A stretch of 21,244 bases of DNA from DATLZC01 sp037444005 (lineage in GTDB: Bacteria > Chloroflexota > Dehalococcoidia > DSTF01 > JACRBR01), in the NCBI GenBank assembly GCA_037444005.1, contig JBBING010000038.1, positions 1 through 21,244 of the forward strand. The letters run 5' to 3'. The stretch's first letter is position 1. Each line of letters opens with the position of its first letter. Made by a program: the position numbers and the translations under genes. The notes below the pieces were generated by a model, which did no database searches, was not told the origin of the DNA, and saw only the letters and a program-made list of their open reading frames with translations. Positions 1-6,262 of the stretch are shown here, one piece after another.

Positions 1-64
1 CCTCATCTCTAGTGTGGTGTACGGGATCTATCTGGACCAGCTCAGGAAGCGAGCCTCCCGTTCC

Positions 65-95
65 TTGACAGGGCGGACGCCCGGCGTGCTAGACT
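65..95 (+). promoter_or_regulatory. Putative promoter upstream of the DedA gene
   Basis: A perfect -35 TTGACA at 65-70 is followed by TAGACT at 90-95 (4 of 6 matches to TATAAT), preceded by TG at 87-88, which makes an extended -10. The 19-base spacer is longer than the optimum. An ATG lies at 104, only 8 bases after the -10 box, the same geometry seen at hpf, rsmG and the MFS gene in this window. Confidence 0.5.
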
Positions 96-103
96 CGCGC
101 GTG

Positions 104-166
104 ATGAACCGGCCCGCCCCGGCTGCGTCGCGGGCAGCCAGCGCCTGCTCGGAGCGACTGCCCTGA
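104..166 (+). other. Short open frame overlapping the DedA start (leader peptide, upstream gene tail or frameshift relic)
   Basis: From ATG 104 a 20-codon frame runs to TGA 164-166. It is in a different frame from the DedA protein, and its stop overlaps the CTG at 163-165 (CTGA). The same frame is open back to the left edge of the window, so it could instead be the 3' end of a gene entering from the left. No family is recognisable. Confidence 0.25.
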
Positions 167-840
167 TTCACGAGATCGAACAGGCGCTGCTGGACTTCAT
201 CGCCGCCACGTACGACGCCATCGAATGGCCCGGCGTCGTCCTGCTGATGGCGATCGAAAGCGCGGCCATCCCGCTTCCCAGCGAGCTCATCATGCCGCTG
301 GCGGGATGGAACCTCATCAAGGACCGGGGACTGGGCGTCGAGTGGCTGTTCCTCGCCGCGTTCTTCGGCGCGCTGGGGAACACCCTCGGGTCGCTGGTGG
401 CCTACTACGCAGGCCTGTGGGGCGGCCGGCCGCTCATTGAAAAGTACGGGAAGTACGTCCTCATCAGCCGGCACGACCTCGACCTGGCGGACCGCTGGTT
501 CGCCCGGTGGGGGAACTTCGCGGTGTTCTTTTCGCGCATGCTGCCGGTGGTGCGGACGTTCATCAGCGTGCCGGCGGGGGTCGCACGGATGCCCGTCGGG
601 ACGTTTACCGTGTACACGTTCGTCGGGTCGTTCCCGTGGTCGCTCGGGCTGGCCTGGGCCGGCTACGAGCTCGGCGAGAACTGGGAGAACCTGCGGGAGT
701 GGATGCGCCCCGCGGATATTCCCATCGCCATCGCCATCGGCGCGGGAGCCATCTGGTACGTGTACCGGCACATCAAACGCTCGTGGTTCGAGCCGGCCTC
801 GCCTGAGGGAGAAGCCGTCTCGAGCCGACGCGAACCATAG
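163..840 (+). CDS. DedA family (SNARE-associated/VTT domain) membrane protein
   Basis: This is an integral inner-membrane protein of the DedA family. Members support membrane homeostasis and proton-motive-force-linked transport, and some are undecaprenyl-phosphate or phospholipid flippases. The family signature ESAAIPLPSELIMPLAG is present, as is the second half-signature with SRMLPVVRTFISVPAGVARM, whose arginines are typical functional residues. Several hydrophobic segments follow. The first ordinary in-frame start is ATG 247, but it would leave only three residues before the conserved ESxxxPLPSE, whereas relatives have about 25-30. Good coding sequence with the expected hydrophobic N-terminus continues upstream to CTG 163 (LIHEIEQALLDFIAA), so I place the start there with doubt. 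No in-frame ATG, GTG or TTG exists between the upstream stop and 247. The specific substrate is unknown. Confidence 0.85.
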   Translation: MIHEIEQALLDFIAATYDAIEWPGVVLLMAIESAAIPLPSELIMPLAGWNLIKDRGLGVEWLFLAAFFGALGNTLGSLVAYYAGLWGGRPLIEKYGKYVLISRHDLDLADRWFARWGNFAVFFSRMLPVVRTFISVPAGVARMPVGTFTVYTFVGSFPWSLGLAWAGYELGENWENLREWMRPADIPIAIAIGAGAIWYVYRHIKRSWFEPASPEGEAVSSRREP

Positions 841-886
841 CGGGCCGGCGCTGGCGGGGTCCCGGCGCGCGAACGGATGGGACAGC

Positions 887-906
887 GGAGGCGTGAACGC
901 GCCTCC
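887..906 (+). terminator. Small hairpin between DedA and TolB-like genes
   Basis: GGAGGCG (887-893) pairs with CGCCTCC (900-906) around a 6-base loop, between the DedA stop and the ribosome binding site of the next gene. There is no T tract. It could be a weak terminator, an attenuator or chance in GC-rich DNA. Confidence 0.3.
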
Positions 907-926
907 AGGACGGGAGGTGGGCGCCC

Positions 927-2099
927 ATGATGTTCGCACGAGTCCTTGCCACGCTCGTCAGGCCGGCCGTCGCCGTGGGCGTCATCGCCGCGGCCGCGTC
1001 CGTCCTCTGGTACGGCGCCAGCACGCTGACCGGCAGCGGTGACCCCGCTCCCCTCTTCCAGCCTGCGGAAAGCCCCAGCTTCGTCTTCGTCGAGTTCGGC
1101 CGCAACGCCGACGCTATCCGCGTCGCCTCCGTGGCCGACCCCACGAACGCCCGCACCGTGGCCACCGTCGCCCACGCCGAGGGCTTCGGCGTCTATGCCG
1201 CCCTCTCGCCCGACGGCCAGCGCATCGCCTACACGGTGGTGCCCCCGACCGAGGGGGAGCCGTCCATCGGCAGTCCCGCTGAGCTGCGCATCATCCAGGC
1301 CGACACCGGCGACCAGACCCTCGCGACCGGCGCCGACCTCCTGGTGCCGCCCGTGTGGTCGCCCGAGAGCGACGCCGTCATCTTTCGCCGCAGCGTCGGG
1401 GCCGAGGACGGAGCCGGCACCTTCGAGCTCGTGCGTATCGACCTCTCGGGCGAGGAGCGAGTGCTGGTGTCAGGCAGCGAGGCGCTCTTCCCCATCGGGT
1501 TCGCTGGCGGCGCGCTGTACTACGCCGCCTTCTCGACGTCGGGGACCGACCTCTACCGCTTCGACGGCGGTCCTACGTTCGTGGCGCATCTCAGTGACGA
1601 CATCGCCCGCGACTGGCGGCTCTCGCCGGACGGCACGAAGCTCGCCTATCTGGTCCAGCAGGACCTGGGCGACGGCCGGCTGGGCTTCGTTGCCCGCGTG
1701 CTCGACCTGAGCGGGCAGGGTCTCGGCGGATTCGCCGTTCTGGACGAACGCGACGCGTCCGCCCCCGACGAGTTCAGCCCCGTGTGGAACCCGGCCACGG
1801 GCGGCCTGACACTGGGGCGGCTCGATCCCGATGGGGCCTCGCCGCTGGTCGAAGTGGCGCCCGACGGGTCGGAGCGGGCCCTCACGTCGACCGACCGCGG
1901 CTTCGACGTCCCCGTCTCGTGGGCGCCCGACGGTTCGCGGCTGATCTTCCGCTGGTTCCTGGGGGACAGCGCCGAGAACCCGGGGCCCAGCCGCCTGCAT
2001 CTGCTGACGCCCGACGGCGACCGCGAGCTGCTGTCCGTGAACAGCGACATCCAGATCGTGGGGTGGATCCCGGGCTCGGGAGGTGAGGGCTCGCCATGA
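927..2099 (+). CDS. TolB-like WD40/PD40 beta-propeller protein, membrane-anchored or exported
   Basis: This 390-residue protein has an N-terminal hydrophobic segment (about residues 8-29), probably a signal anchor, followed by a periplasmic or extracytoplasmic beta-propeller. PD40-type blades are visible as repeats of the LSPDGxxIAY pattern: near residues 93-102 (LSPDGQRIAY), about 144 (WSPESDAVIF), about 232 (LSPDGTKLAY) and about 332 (WAPDGSRLIF). Such propellers act as binding platforms; no enzymatic residues are evident. The start is set by GGGAGGTGG at 911-919 ahead of ATG 927 (ATG 930 is also possible). The stop overlaps the next start as ATGA, indicating translational coupling with the lytic-transglycosylase-like gene. 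True TolB of the Tol-Pal system is unlikely because no tolA, tolQ, tolR or pal neighbours are present and the N-terminal TolB domain is not recognisable. Confidence 0.8.
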   Translation: MMFARVLATLVRPAVAVGVIAAAASVLWYGASTLTGSGDPAPLFQPAESPSFVFVEFGRNADAIRVASVADPTNARTVATVAHAEGFGVYAALSPDGQRIAYTVVPPTEGEPSIGSPAELRIIQADTGDQTLATGADLLVPPVWSPESDAVIFRRSVGAEDGAGTFELVRIDLSGEERVLVSGSEALFPIGFAGGALYYAAFSTSGTDLYRFDGGPTFVAHLSDDIARDWRLSPDGTKLAYLVQQDLGDGRLGFVARVLDLSGQGLGGFAVLDERDASAPDEFSPVWNPATGGLTLGRLDPDGASPLVEVAPDGSERALTSTDRGFDVPVSWAPDGSRLIFRWFLGDSAENPGPSRLHLLTPDGDRELLSVNSDIQIVGWIPGSGGEGSP

Positions 2100-3430
2100 A
2101 GCGATTCGCGCTGCTCGCAACGTTGGCCGTGGGCGCGCTGGTGGCGGCCTTGTGGCAGGGCGCGCCCGTCCGCAGGGCCGCGGGGTGCGCCTACAGCACG
2201 CCCCCGCTCACGTGGGAGGGCCCCGAGGACCGCGGTCCGTACCTCGAGGCCATAGAGCTCGCGGCCTACAACATGATCGCCCCGGGCGACCCCTTCTTCG
2301 GGTTCAAGAGCCTCGAGAAGGGGATGCGGGGCTCTCGCACGAACACCGACCCGGAGATCCCGCCGGTCCTCCTGAAGGCGATTAGCTGGATCGAGAGCGT
2401 GACCACGCAGGCGTCGGCCGCGACGCCGTTCGAGTCGGTGGGGCCCGCGCTCCAGTCGTTCGACTGCGGCTACGGGATCATGCAGGTCACGAGCGGCATG
2501 ACAACGCCGCTGGGCGAGGCGGGCCAGCCTTCGCGTGAGCAGGCGCTGGTCGCAACCCACTTCGCGTTCAACATCGCCCGCGGCGCCGTCATCCTCGCCG
2601 AGAAGTGGAACGCGGCGCCCGAACAGCGACCCATCGCCGGGACCGACACCGGCGGCGACCCGAAGATCCTCGAGAACTGGTACTTCGCGCTGTGGAGCTA
2701 CAACGGCTTCACCGGGCCCGGCGCGAACCGGAGCAACCACCCCCTCGACCCCATCTACGGCTCATGGCCTCGGACGCCCTACAGTTGCGGGCCAGCGACC
2801 GACGGCTTCGGCCACAACCGGGGCAACTACCCGTATCAGGAGCTGGTGATCGGCTGCGCTGAGCATCCGCCCGTCGTCAAGGGCAAGCAGCTCTGGCAGC
2901 CGCAACCCATCTCCCTGCCTGACCTGAACGACCCCAGATGGCGCGACCCGCTCGACCTGGCGAATTTCCGCTATCCGTACGACCGCATGGACATCCCGTC
3001 GCCGCAGCCCATCCACCGCGACAGCTCGAGCCGGCCGTCCAGCCGCGACCGCGACGAGCTCATCGGCGCGCCGAAGCTCTCCGTCGACCGGCCGATGATC
3101 AAGGTCAACTACAAGCCGAACCAGAGCGCCCAGTCGGTGGACCTGACGATCTCGAACAGCGGGACGGGGATTCTTCCCTGGCGGATCACCGCCACGAAGA
3201 CGTGGGTGACGCTGTCGGCCACGGCGGGCGTCGCCCTGGGTCCCGGTGTCCCGTGCGCTGACTGCGCGCGCTCGCAGACCATCGAGGTCAGCGTCGATCC
3301 CAGACGCGCGCCGCCGGGGGACACCGCAGTCCTTCGCGTCGAGAATCTGGTGACGGGCGAGAAGACGGAGATCGCGCTGTTTCTGGGGACGGCGTACCGG
3401 ATCGGCGCGCCCGGCGTGGCGAAGAACTGA
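2096..3430 (+). CDS. Exported lytic-transglycosylase-like protein with C-terminal BACON-like domain
   Basis: This 444-residue protein has a signal peptide (hydrophobic core about residues 5-20, possible cleavage near AAG-C31). The central region resembles SLT/goose-lysozyme-type lytic transglycosylases: the WIES segment (Glu100, candidate catalytic acid) and GYGIMQVT (125-132) match the E-S and G-x-x-Q motifs of that fold, which cleaves peptidoglycan. The C-terminal part (about 328-440) looks like a BACON/Ig-like binding module, with SVDLTISNSG, WVTLSATAG and IEVSVDP strands. A Ser/Arg/Asp-rich linker (about 300-325) joins them. The start ATG overlaps the TolB-like stop by 4 bases, so the two exported proteins are co-translated and may act together at the cell wall. 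The enzymatic assignment rests on short motifs and is moderate; a purely binding role is possible. Confidence 0.7.
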   Translation: MKRFALLATLAVGALVAALWQGAPVRRAAGCAYSTPPLTWEGPEDRGPYLEAIELAAYNMIAPGDPFFGFKSLEKGMRGSRTNTDPEIPPVLLKAISWIESVTTQASAATPFESVGPALQSFDCGYGIMQVTSGMTTPLGEAGQPSREQALVATHFAFNIARGAVILAEKWNAAPEQRPIAGTDTGGDPKILENWYFALWSYNGFTGPGANRSNHPLDPIYGSWPRTPYSCGPATDGFGHNRGNYPYQELVIGCAEHPPVVKGKQLWQPQPISLPDLNDPRWRDPLDLANFRYPYDRMDIPSPQPIHRDSSSRPSSRDRDELIGAPKLSVDRPMIKVNYKPNQSAQSVDLTISNSGTGILPWRITATKTWVTLSATAGVALGPGVPCADCARSQTIEVSVDPRRAPPGDTAVLRVENLVTGEKTEIALFLGTAYRIGAPGVAKN

Positions 3431-3447
3431 CGCGCCCGCGGCTACGA

Positions 3448-3453
3448 TATACT
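3448..3453 (+). promoter_or_regulatory. Candidate -10 box for the DUF6391-like gene
   Basis: TATACT (5 of 6 matches to TATAAT) lies in the gap after the transglycosylase stop. A weak -35 (CTGACG, 3427-3432) is 15 bases upstream. Transcription would start near 3460, so the leader would include the hairpin at 3463-3485. Confidence 0.4.
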
Positions 3454-3462
3454 GAGGCGCGC

Positions 3463-3485
3463 GGCAGGCAGCCGATCTGCCTGCC
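3463..3485 (+). promoter_or_regulatory. Perfect 9-bp inverted repeat in the 5' leader
   Basis: GGCAGGCAG (3463-3471) pairs perfectly with CTGCCTGCC (3477-3485) around CCGAT. It lies just downstream of the candidate -10 box and 20 bases before the ATG at 3506. It may be an operator or an mRNA 5' stem-loop. It lacks a T tract, so it is a poor terminator for the upstream gene. Confidence 0.45.
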
Positions 3486-3505
3486 GATATCTGTACGGGA
3501 ACGTC

Positions 3506-3994
3506 ATGCTGGGACGCCTGATCGGGACGGTCCGCCGGAATCACGGCCTCGAGCACGCCACCATCACGGTGATGCTGCCGAAGCTGGGGCGCACGCCCCG
3601 CCTGGTGGGGCGCGCCACGGGGAACGGCTTCTTCATCTACGGCGCGGTGCCCCGCGAGCTGGTGGAGGAGGCGAGCCACGAGGCCCTGCGCCGTCTCCAG
3701 TCCGGTGAGGGCCATCTCGCCGTCTCGCCGATGTGCGGGACGAACATCGCCGTCGCCGGCGTGCTGGCGGGCCTGTCGTCGATGCTCGCGCTGGGCGACG
3801 GGAAGCGCCGCTGGCAGAGCGCCCCGAACGTCTTCCTCGCGTCGATGCTGGCGCTGGTGCTCGCGCAGCCGGTCGGGCGCTGGGTGCAGCAGTACCTCAC
3901 CACGAGCCCGGACCTGAGCGACACCGAGATCGTGCGGACGTGGAGCCTCGGACGGTACATCCACAAGGTCGAGACGAGACGCCGCCCGGCGTAA
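3506..3994 (+). CDS. DUF6391-like small membrane protein
   Basis: This 162-residue protein has a conserved-looking histidine-rich N-terminus (NHGLEHATI, residues 12-20). A small alpha/beta region follows, then two hydrophobic stretches (about 78-95 and 108-125), suggesting a membrane protein with a cytoplasmic N-terminal domain. The NHxLEHATI pattern resembles the DUF6391 family known from cyanobacteria and Chloroflexota; that match is from memory. No function is established. The two histidines and the glutamate could bind metal, but this is conjecture. Translation likely starts at ATG 3506 with a weak GGGA site (3497-3500). The gene has its own candidate promoter and leader hairpin and is followed 22 bases later by tRNA-Arg, with which it may be co-transcribed. 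Confidence 0.65.
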   Translation: MLGRLIGTVRRNHGLEHATITVMLPKLGRTPRLVGRATGNGFFIYGAVPRELVEEASHEALRRLQSGEGHLAVSPMCGTNIAVAGVLAGLSSMLALGDGKRRWQSAPNVFLASMLALVLAQPVGRWVQQYLTTSPDLSDTEIVRTWSLGRYIHKVETRRRPA

Positions 3995-4016
3995 CGCGAT
4001 CGCCTGTTCCCGACGC

Positions 4017-4093
4017 GCCCCCGTAGCTCAGCCGGACAGAGCATCGGACTTCTAATCCGACGGTCGCAGGTTCGAATCCTGCCGGGGGCGCCA
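4017..4093 (+). tRNA. tRNA-Arg (anticodon UCU)
   Basis: A full cloverleaf is visible. The acceptor stem is GCCCCCG (4017-4023) with CGGGGGC (4083-4089). The D arm is GCTC/GAGC. The anticodon stem TCGGA/TCCGA encloses loop CTTCTAA with anticodon TCT at 4051-4053. The T arm is GCAGG-TTCGAAT-CCTGC. The discriminator base is G4090 and CCA is encoded (4091-4093). UCU reads AGA (and AGG by wobble), which are rare arginine codons in such GC-rich genomes. The SRA-HNH gene follows immediately, so the tRNA may mark an integration point, although no repeat of its 3' end was found nearby. Confidence 0.97.
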
Positions 4094-4175
4094 CGCTAGA
4101 ATTCTGTCAAACACCGGTCGGGCCTTACTCACGAACGCGGCCGCCGCTCCGATGTCGGCAGAAGGTGGTTTTGCC

Positions 4176-4862
4176 ATGAACGAAATCATGTCATATCTCG
4201 AGATGTGCCGACGCGAACGGATGAACCTTCAACGTGGCATGAATTATGGTCTGCCCCAAGGATACTCAGTGATTCTCATGTCAGTTCGACCGGGAGCGCC
4301 CTACGAGGACCAGTGGGACGAAGACGGCACGGTTCTCATTTACGAGGGCCATGACGCTCCAAGAACCGTGGGCGGGCCGAATCCCAAGACGATTGACCTG
4401 CCCGAGCGAACGCCTAACGGAGCGCTCACCCAAAACGGCAAGTTCCACAAGGCGGCCGAGGATTACAAGGCGGGCAAAAGGCCTCCCGAAAAGGTCCGCG
4501 TGTACGAAAAGGTCAAAGCAGGTATTTGGTCCTACAACGGTCTGTTCTTCCTAGTCGATTCCTGGCGTGAACGGCGGAACGGCAGAATGGTCTTCCGCTT
4601 CAAGCTTGTGCCCGCAGGCTCGCCGGACGAGCGTACGGCCACACCTGGAGCGTTAGGGGAACGTCGGCGGGCAATCCCGACTCACGTGAAAGTGGAAGTG
4701 TGGCGACGAGATGGCGGCAAATGCGTTATTTGTGGAGCCCGAGACGAACTCCATTTTGACCACATCGTTCCCTACTCAAAGGGAGGCACTTCCATCTTGC
4801 CTGAAAACGTCCAACTGCTCTGCGCGAGACACAACCTGGAAAAGCGAGATTCAATTCGTTGA
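4176..4862 (+). CDS. SRA-like/HNH endonuclease, putative modification-dependent (type IV) restriction enzyme
   Basis: The 228-residue protein has two parts. Residues about 10-145 resemble a compact SRA-YDG base-flipping domain: SVILMS..PYEDQWDEDGTVLIYEGHD matches the SIxLSGGYEDDxDxGxxxxYTG stretch, and GIWSYNGLFFLVDSWRE...FRFKLVP matches the YxYDGLYxVxxxW...FRL strand. Residues 183-228 are a classic HNH nuclease: zinc pairs C183/C186 and C216/H219, catalytic DH at 195-196, and N211. SRA-HNH proteins (TagI and ScoMcrA classes) cut DNA carrying 5-methyl- or 5-hydroxymethylcytosine. I chose ATG 4176 because GAAGGTGG (4161-4168) is correctly spaced; ATG 4152 would add 8 residues. GC is about 55% in seven hand-counted 60-base lines, well below its neighbours, and it sits directly behind tRNA-Arg, both suggesting horizontal acquisition. 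No methylase partner is adjacent, consistent with a stand-alone type IV enzyme. Specificity is inferred. Confidence 0.8.
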   Translation: MNEIMSYLEMCRRERMNLQRGMNYGLPQGYSVILMSVRPGAPYEDQWDEDGTVLIYEGHDAPRTVGGPNPKTIDLPERTPNGALTQNGKFHKAAEDYKAGKRPPEKVRVYEKVKAGIWSYNGLFFLVDSWRERRNGRMVFRFKLVPAGSPDERTATPGALGERRRAIPTHVKVEVWRRDGGKCVICGARDELHFDHIVPYSKGGTSILPENVQLLCARHNLEKRDSIR

Positions 4863-5124
4863 GTCACCTGCGTGACGGGTCGCCGTCCTAGCGTTGCAAA
4901 CGCAAGAAGGCTTTGCGGGGTTAAGACCCGCGCGTCGCGCACGGTGCTACCAGCCTGTCAGCATCAGATGTCTCCAGTCAGCGGGCGACGAGCAGCTTGA
5001 CTTCACCTCACCCAGGCCGGCCCGTAACCGTCCACTCGGCCGTTCCCTCAACGCCGCCACGATGGTATGCATGGGGCCACCCGCGGCCCGCTGCGCCGCT
5101 CACCGTTCGGAAGGAGTGGACCCC
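4863..5124. other. 262-base intergenic region
   Basis: No convincing gene or RNA is seen. Small 5-bp inverted repeats occur near 4893-4931 (for example GCGGG/CCCGC around GTTAAGA) but without a T tract. A TTGACT at 4997-5002 resembles a -35 box but lacks a well-spaced -10. It may contain the right edge of the acquired SRA-HNH segment. Confidence 0.4.
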
Positions 5125-6153
5125 ATGAAGACCCGCACATGCGTGAAGATGGCCCAGAAGGTCGTCGAGATGCAGGACCTGGATATCGCCGATCCCGGAC
5201 CGGGCGAGGTCATCGTCCGGACGACGATGGCGACCATTTGCGGCAGCGACATCCATCTGCTCGACGAGATGCCCCTCCCGCCCGGCCTGCCCATGGGCCA
5301 CGAAGCCGTCGGCATCGTCGAGGCCGTCGGCCCCGGCGTTACGCGGTTCAAGCCGGGCGACCGGGTCGCCGCGTCCTGCCTGAACGGCTGCGGGACCTGC
5401 GACCGATGCCTCGAAGGCGACATCCAGCTCTGCCAGACGTTCGGCGCGCCGATGAACCTCCTCTTCGGATGTCAGGGGCAGTACTTCAAGGTCCGCGGCG
5501 CCGACGTCTCAATGGCCCACGTCCCTTCGACCGTCGACGACGAGCACGCCGTGCTCGCCACCGACATCATGTCGACCGGGTTCGGCGCCATCGAGCGCGC
5601 GGGCATGCGCCCGGGCGACACCGTCGCCATCTTCGCGCAGGGGCCGGTGGGCCTGTGCGCCACAGCGGGCGCGCGGCTCATGGGCGCCGGCCGCATCATC
5701 ACCGTCGAGTCCGTCCCCGAGCGCATCGAAATGTCCAAGCGGCTCGGGGCCGACATCGTCCTCGACCCCCAGAACGCCGTCGCCGAGATCATGGCGCTCA
5801 CCAACAACCGCGGCGTCGACGTCGCGGTGGAGGCCCTGGGGCATCAGGTGACGTTCGAGAACTGCTGCGCCGTCGTGCGCATGGGCGGGACGGTCAGCAG
5901 TGTGGGGGTCTACGGCGCCTTTCCCACCCTCACGATGTCGACCGGCGGCAGCTTCCTCCACCGGCAGATCGTCACCACCTTCTGCCCCTCGGGCCGGCCC
6001 CGGCTCGAGCAGCTCTTCGGGCTGGTCGCCAACGGGAAGGTGAACTTGCGAGGCCTGTTCACCCACCGGATGAAGCTCGAGGAGGCGCCGAAGGCGTACG
6101 AGCTGTTCCGCGAGCGGAAGGGCGGCGTCTTGAAGATCGCGCTCGAGCCCTGA
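5125..6153 (+). CDS. Zinc-dependent medium-chain alcohol dehydrogenase
   Basis: This 342-residue protein of the MDR superfamily oxidises an alcohol or polyol to a ketone or aldehyde with NAD(P). The catalytic zinc ligands C39 and H59-E60 (GHE motif) are present. So are the four structural zinc cysteines C89, C92, C95 and C103. The Rossmann turn AQGPVGL is followed by an acidic residue after beta-2 (ITVES), which favours NAD(H) over NADP(H). The overall sequence resembles threonine dehydrogenase, sorbitol dehydrogenase and isopropanol dehydrogenase-like enzymes; the substrate cannot be fixed. The start is decided by GGAAGGAG (5109-5116) ahead of ATG 5125; the in-frame sequence upstream to 4894 is not family-like. 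It stands alone between the SRA-HNH gene and a strong terminator. Confidence 0.9.
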   Translation: MKTRTCVKMAQKVVEMQDLDIADPGPGEVIVRTTMATICGSDIHLLDEMPLPPGLPMGHEAVGIVEAVGPGVTRFKPGDRVAASCLNGCGTCDRCLEGDIQLCQTFGAPMNLLFGCQGQYFKVRGADVSMAHVPSTVDDEHAVLATDIMSTGFGAIERAGMRPGDTVAIFAQGPVGLCATAGARLMGAGRIITVESVPERIEMSKRLGADIVLDPQNAVAEIMALTNNRGVDVAVEALGHQVTFENCCAVVRMGGTVSSVGVYGAFPTLTMSTGGSFLHRQIVTTFCPSGRPRLEQLFGLVANGKVNLRGLFTHRMKLEEAPKAYELFRERKGGVLKIALEP

Positions 6154-6185
6154 CGCCGCGAGCTTGCGCGGCGCGAACGGACGTG

Positions 6186-6211
6186 GGAGGCCACGCTGAA
6201 GCGTGGCCTCC
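6186..6211 (+). terminator. Hairpin terminator after the alcohol dehydrogenase
   Basis: GGAGGCCACGC (6186-6196) pairs perfectly with GCGTGGCCTCC (6201-6211) around a TGAA tetraloop. It is followed by the T-rich ATGTTGTTGTG. It lies between two convergent genes and could serve both, but the T-rich tail is on the + side. Confidence 0.75.
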
Positions 6212-6262
6212 ATGTTGTTGTGCGAGTCGTTGTTTCGTGCTTCCGCCCGGCCGCTCCCGGCC

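Noticed and set aside
28..939. Long minus-strand open frame opposite the DedA gene
   Set aside because: It lies antisense to a clear DedA protein, its translation is low-complexity Arg/Pro/Asp-rich, and no family is recognisable; it is a GC-rich shadow frame.
3897..4094. Minus-strand open frame beginning MAPPAGFEPATVGLEVRCSVRLSYGG
   Set aside because: This is the well-known spurious translation of the antisense of a tRNA gene (here tRNA-Arg); such GFEPAT proteins litter databases and are not real.
4995..5030. Promoter for the alcohol dehydrogenase from TTGACT at 4997
   Set aside because: No -10-like hexamer lies 16-18 bases downstream; the nearest (CGTAAC) is at the wrong distance.
4017..5124. 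Integrated element bounded by a repeat of the tRNA 3' end (attL/attR)
   Set aside because: I looked for a second copy of TTCGAATCCTGCCGGGGG downstream of the SRA-HNH gene and saw none, and no integrase is present, so site-specific integration is not shown.
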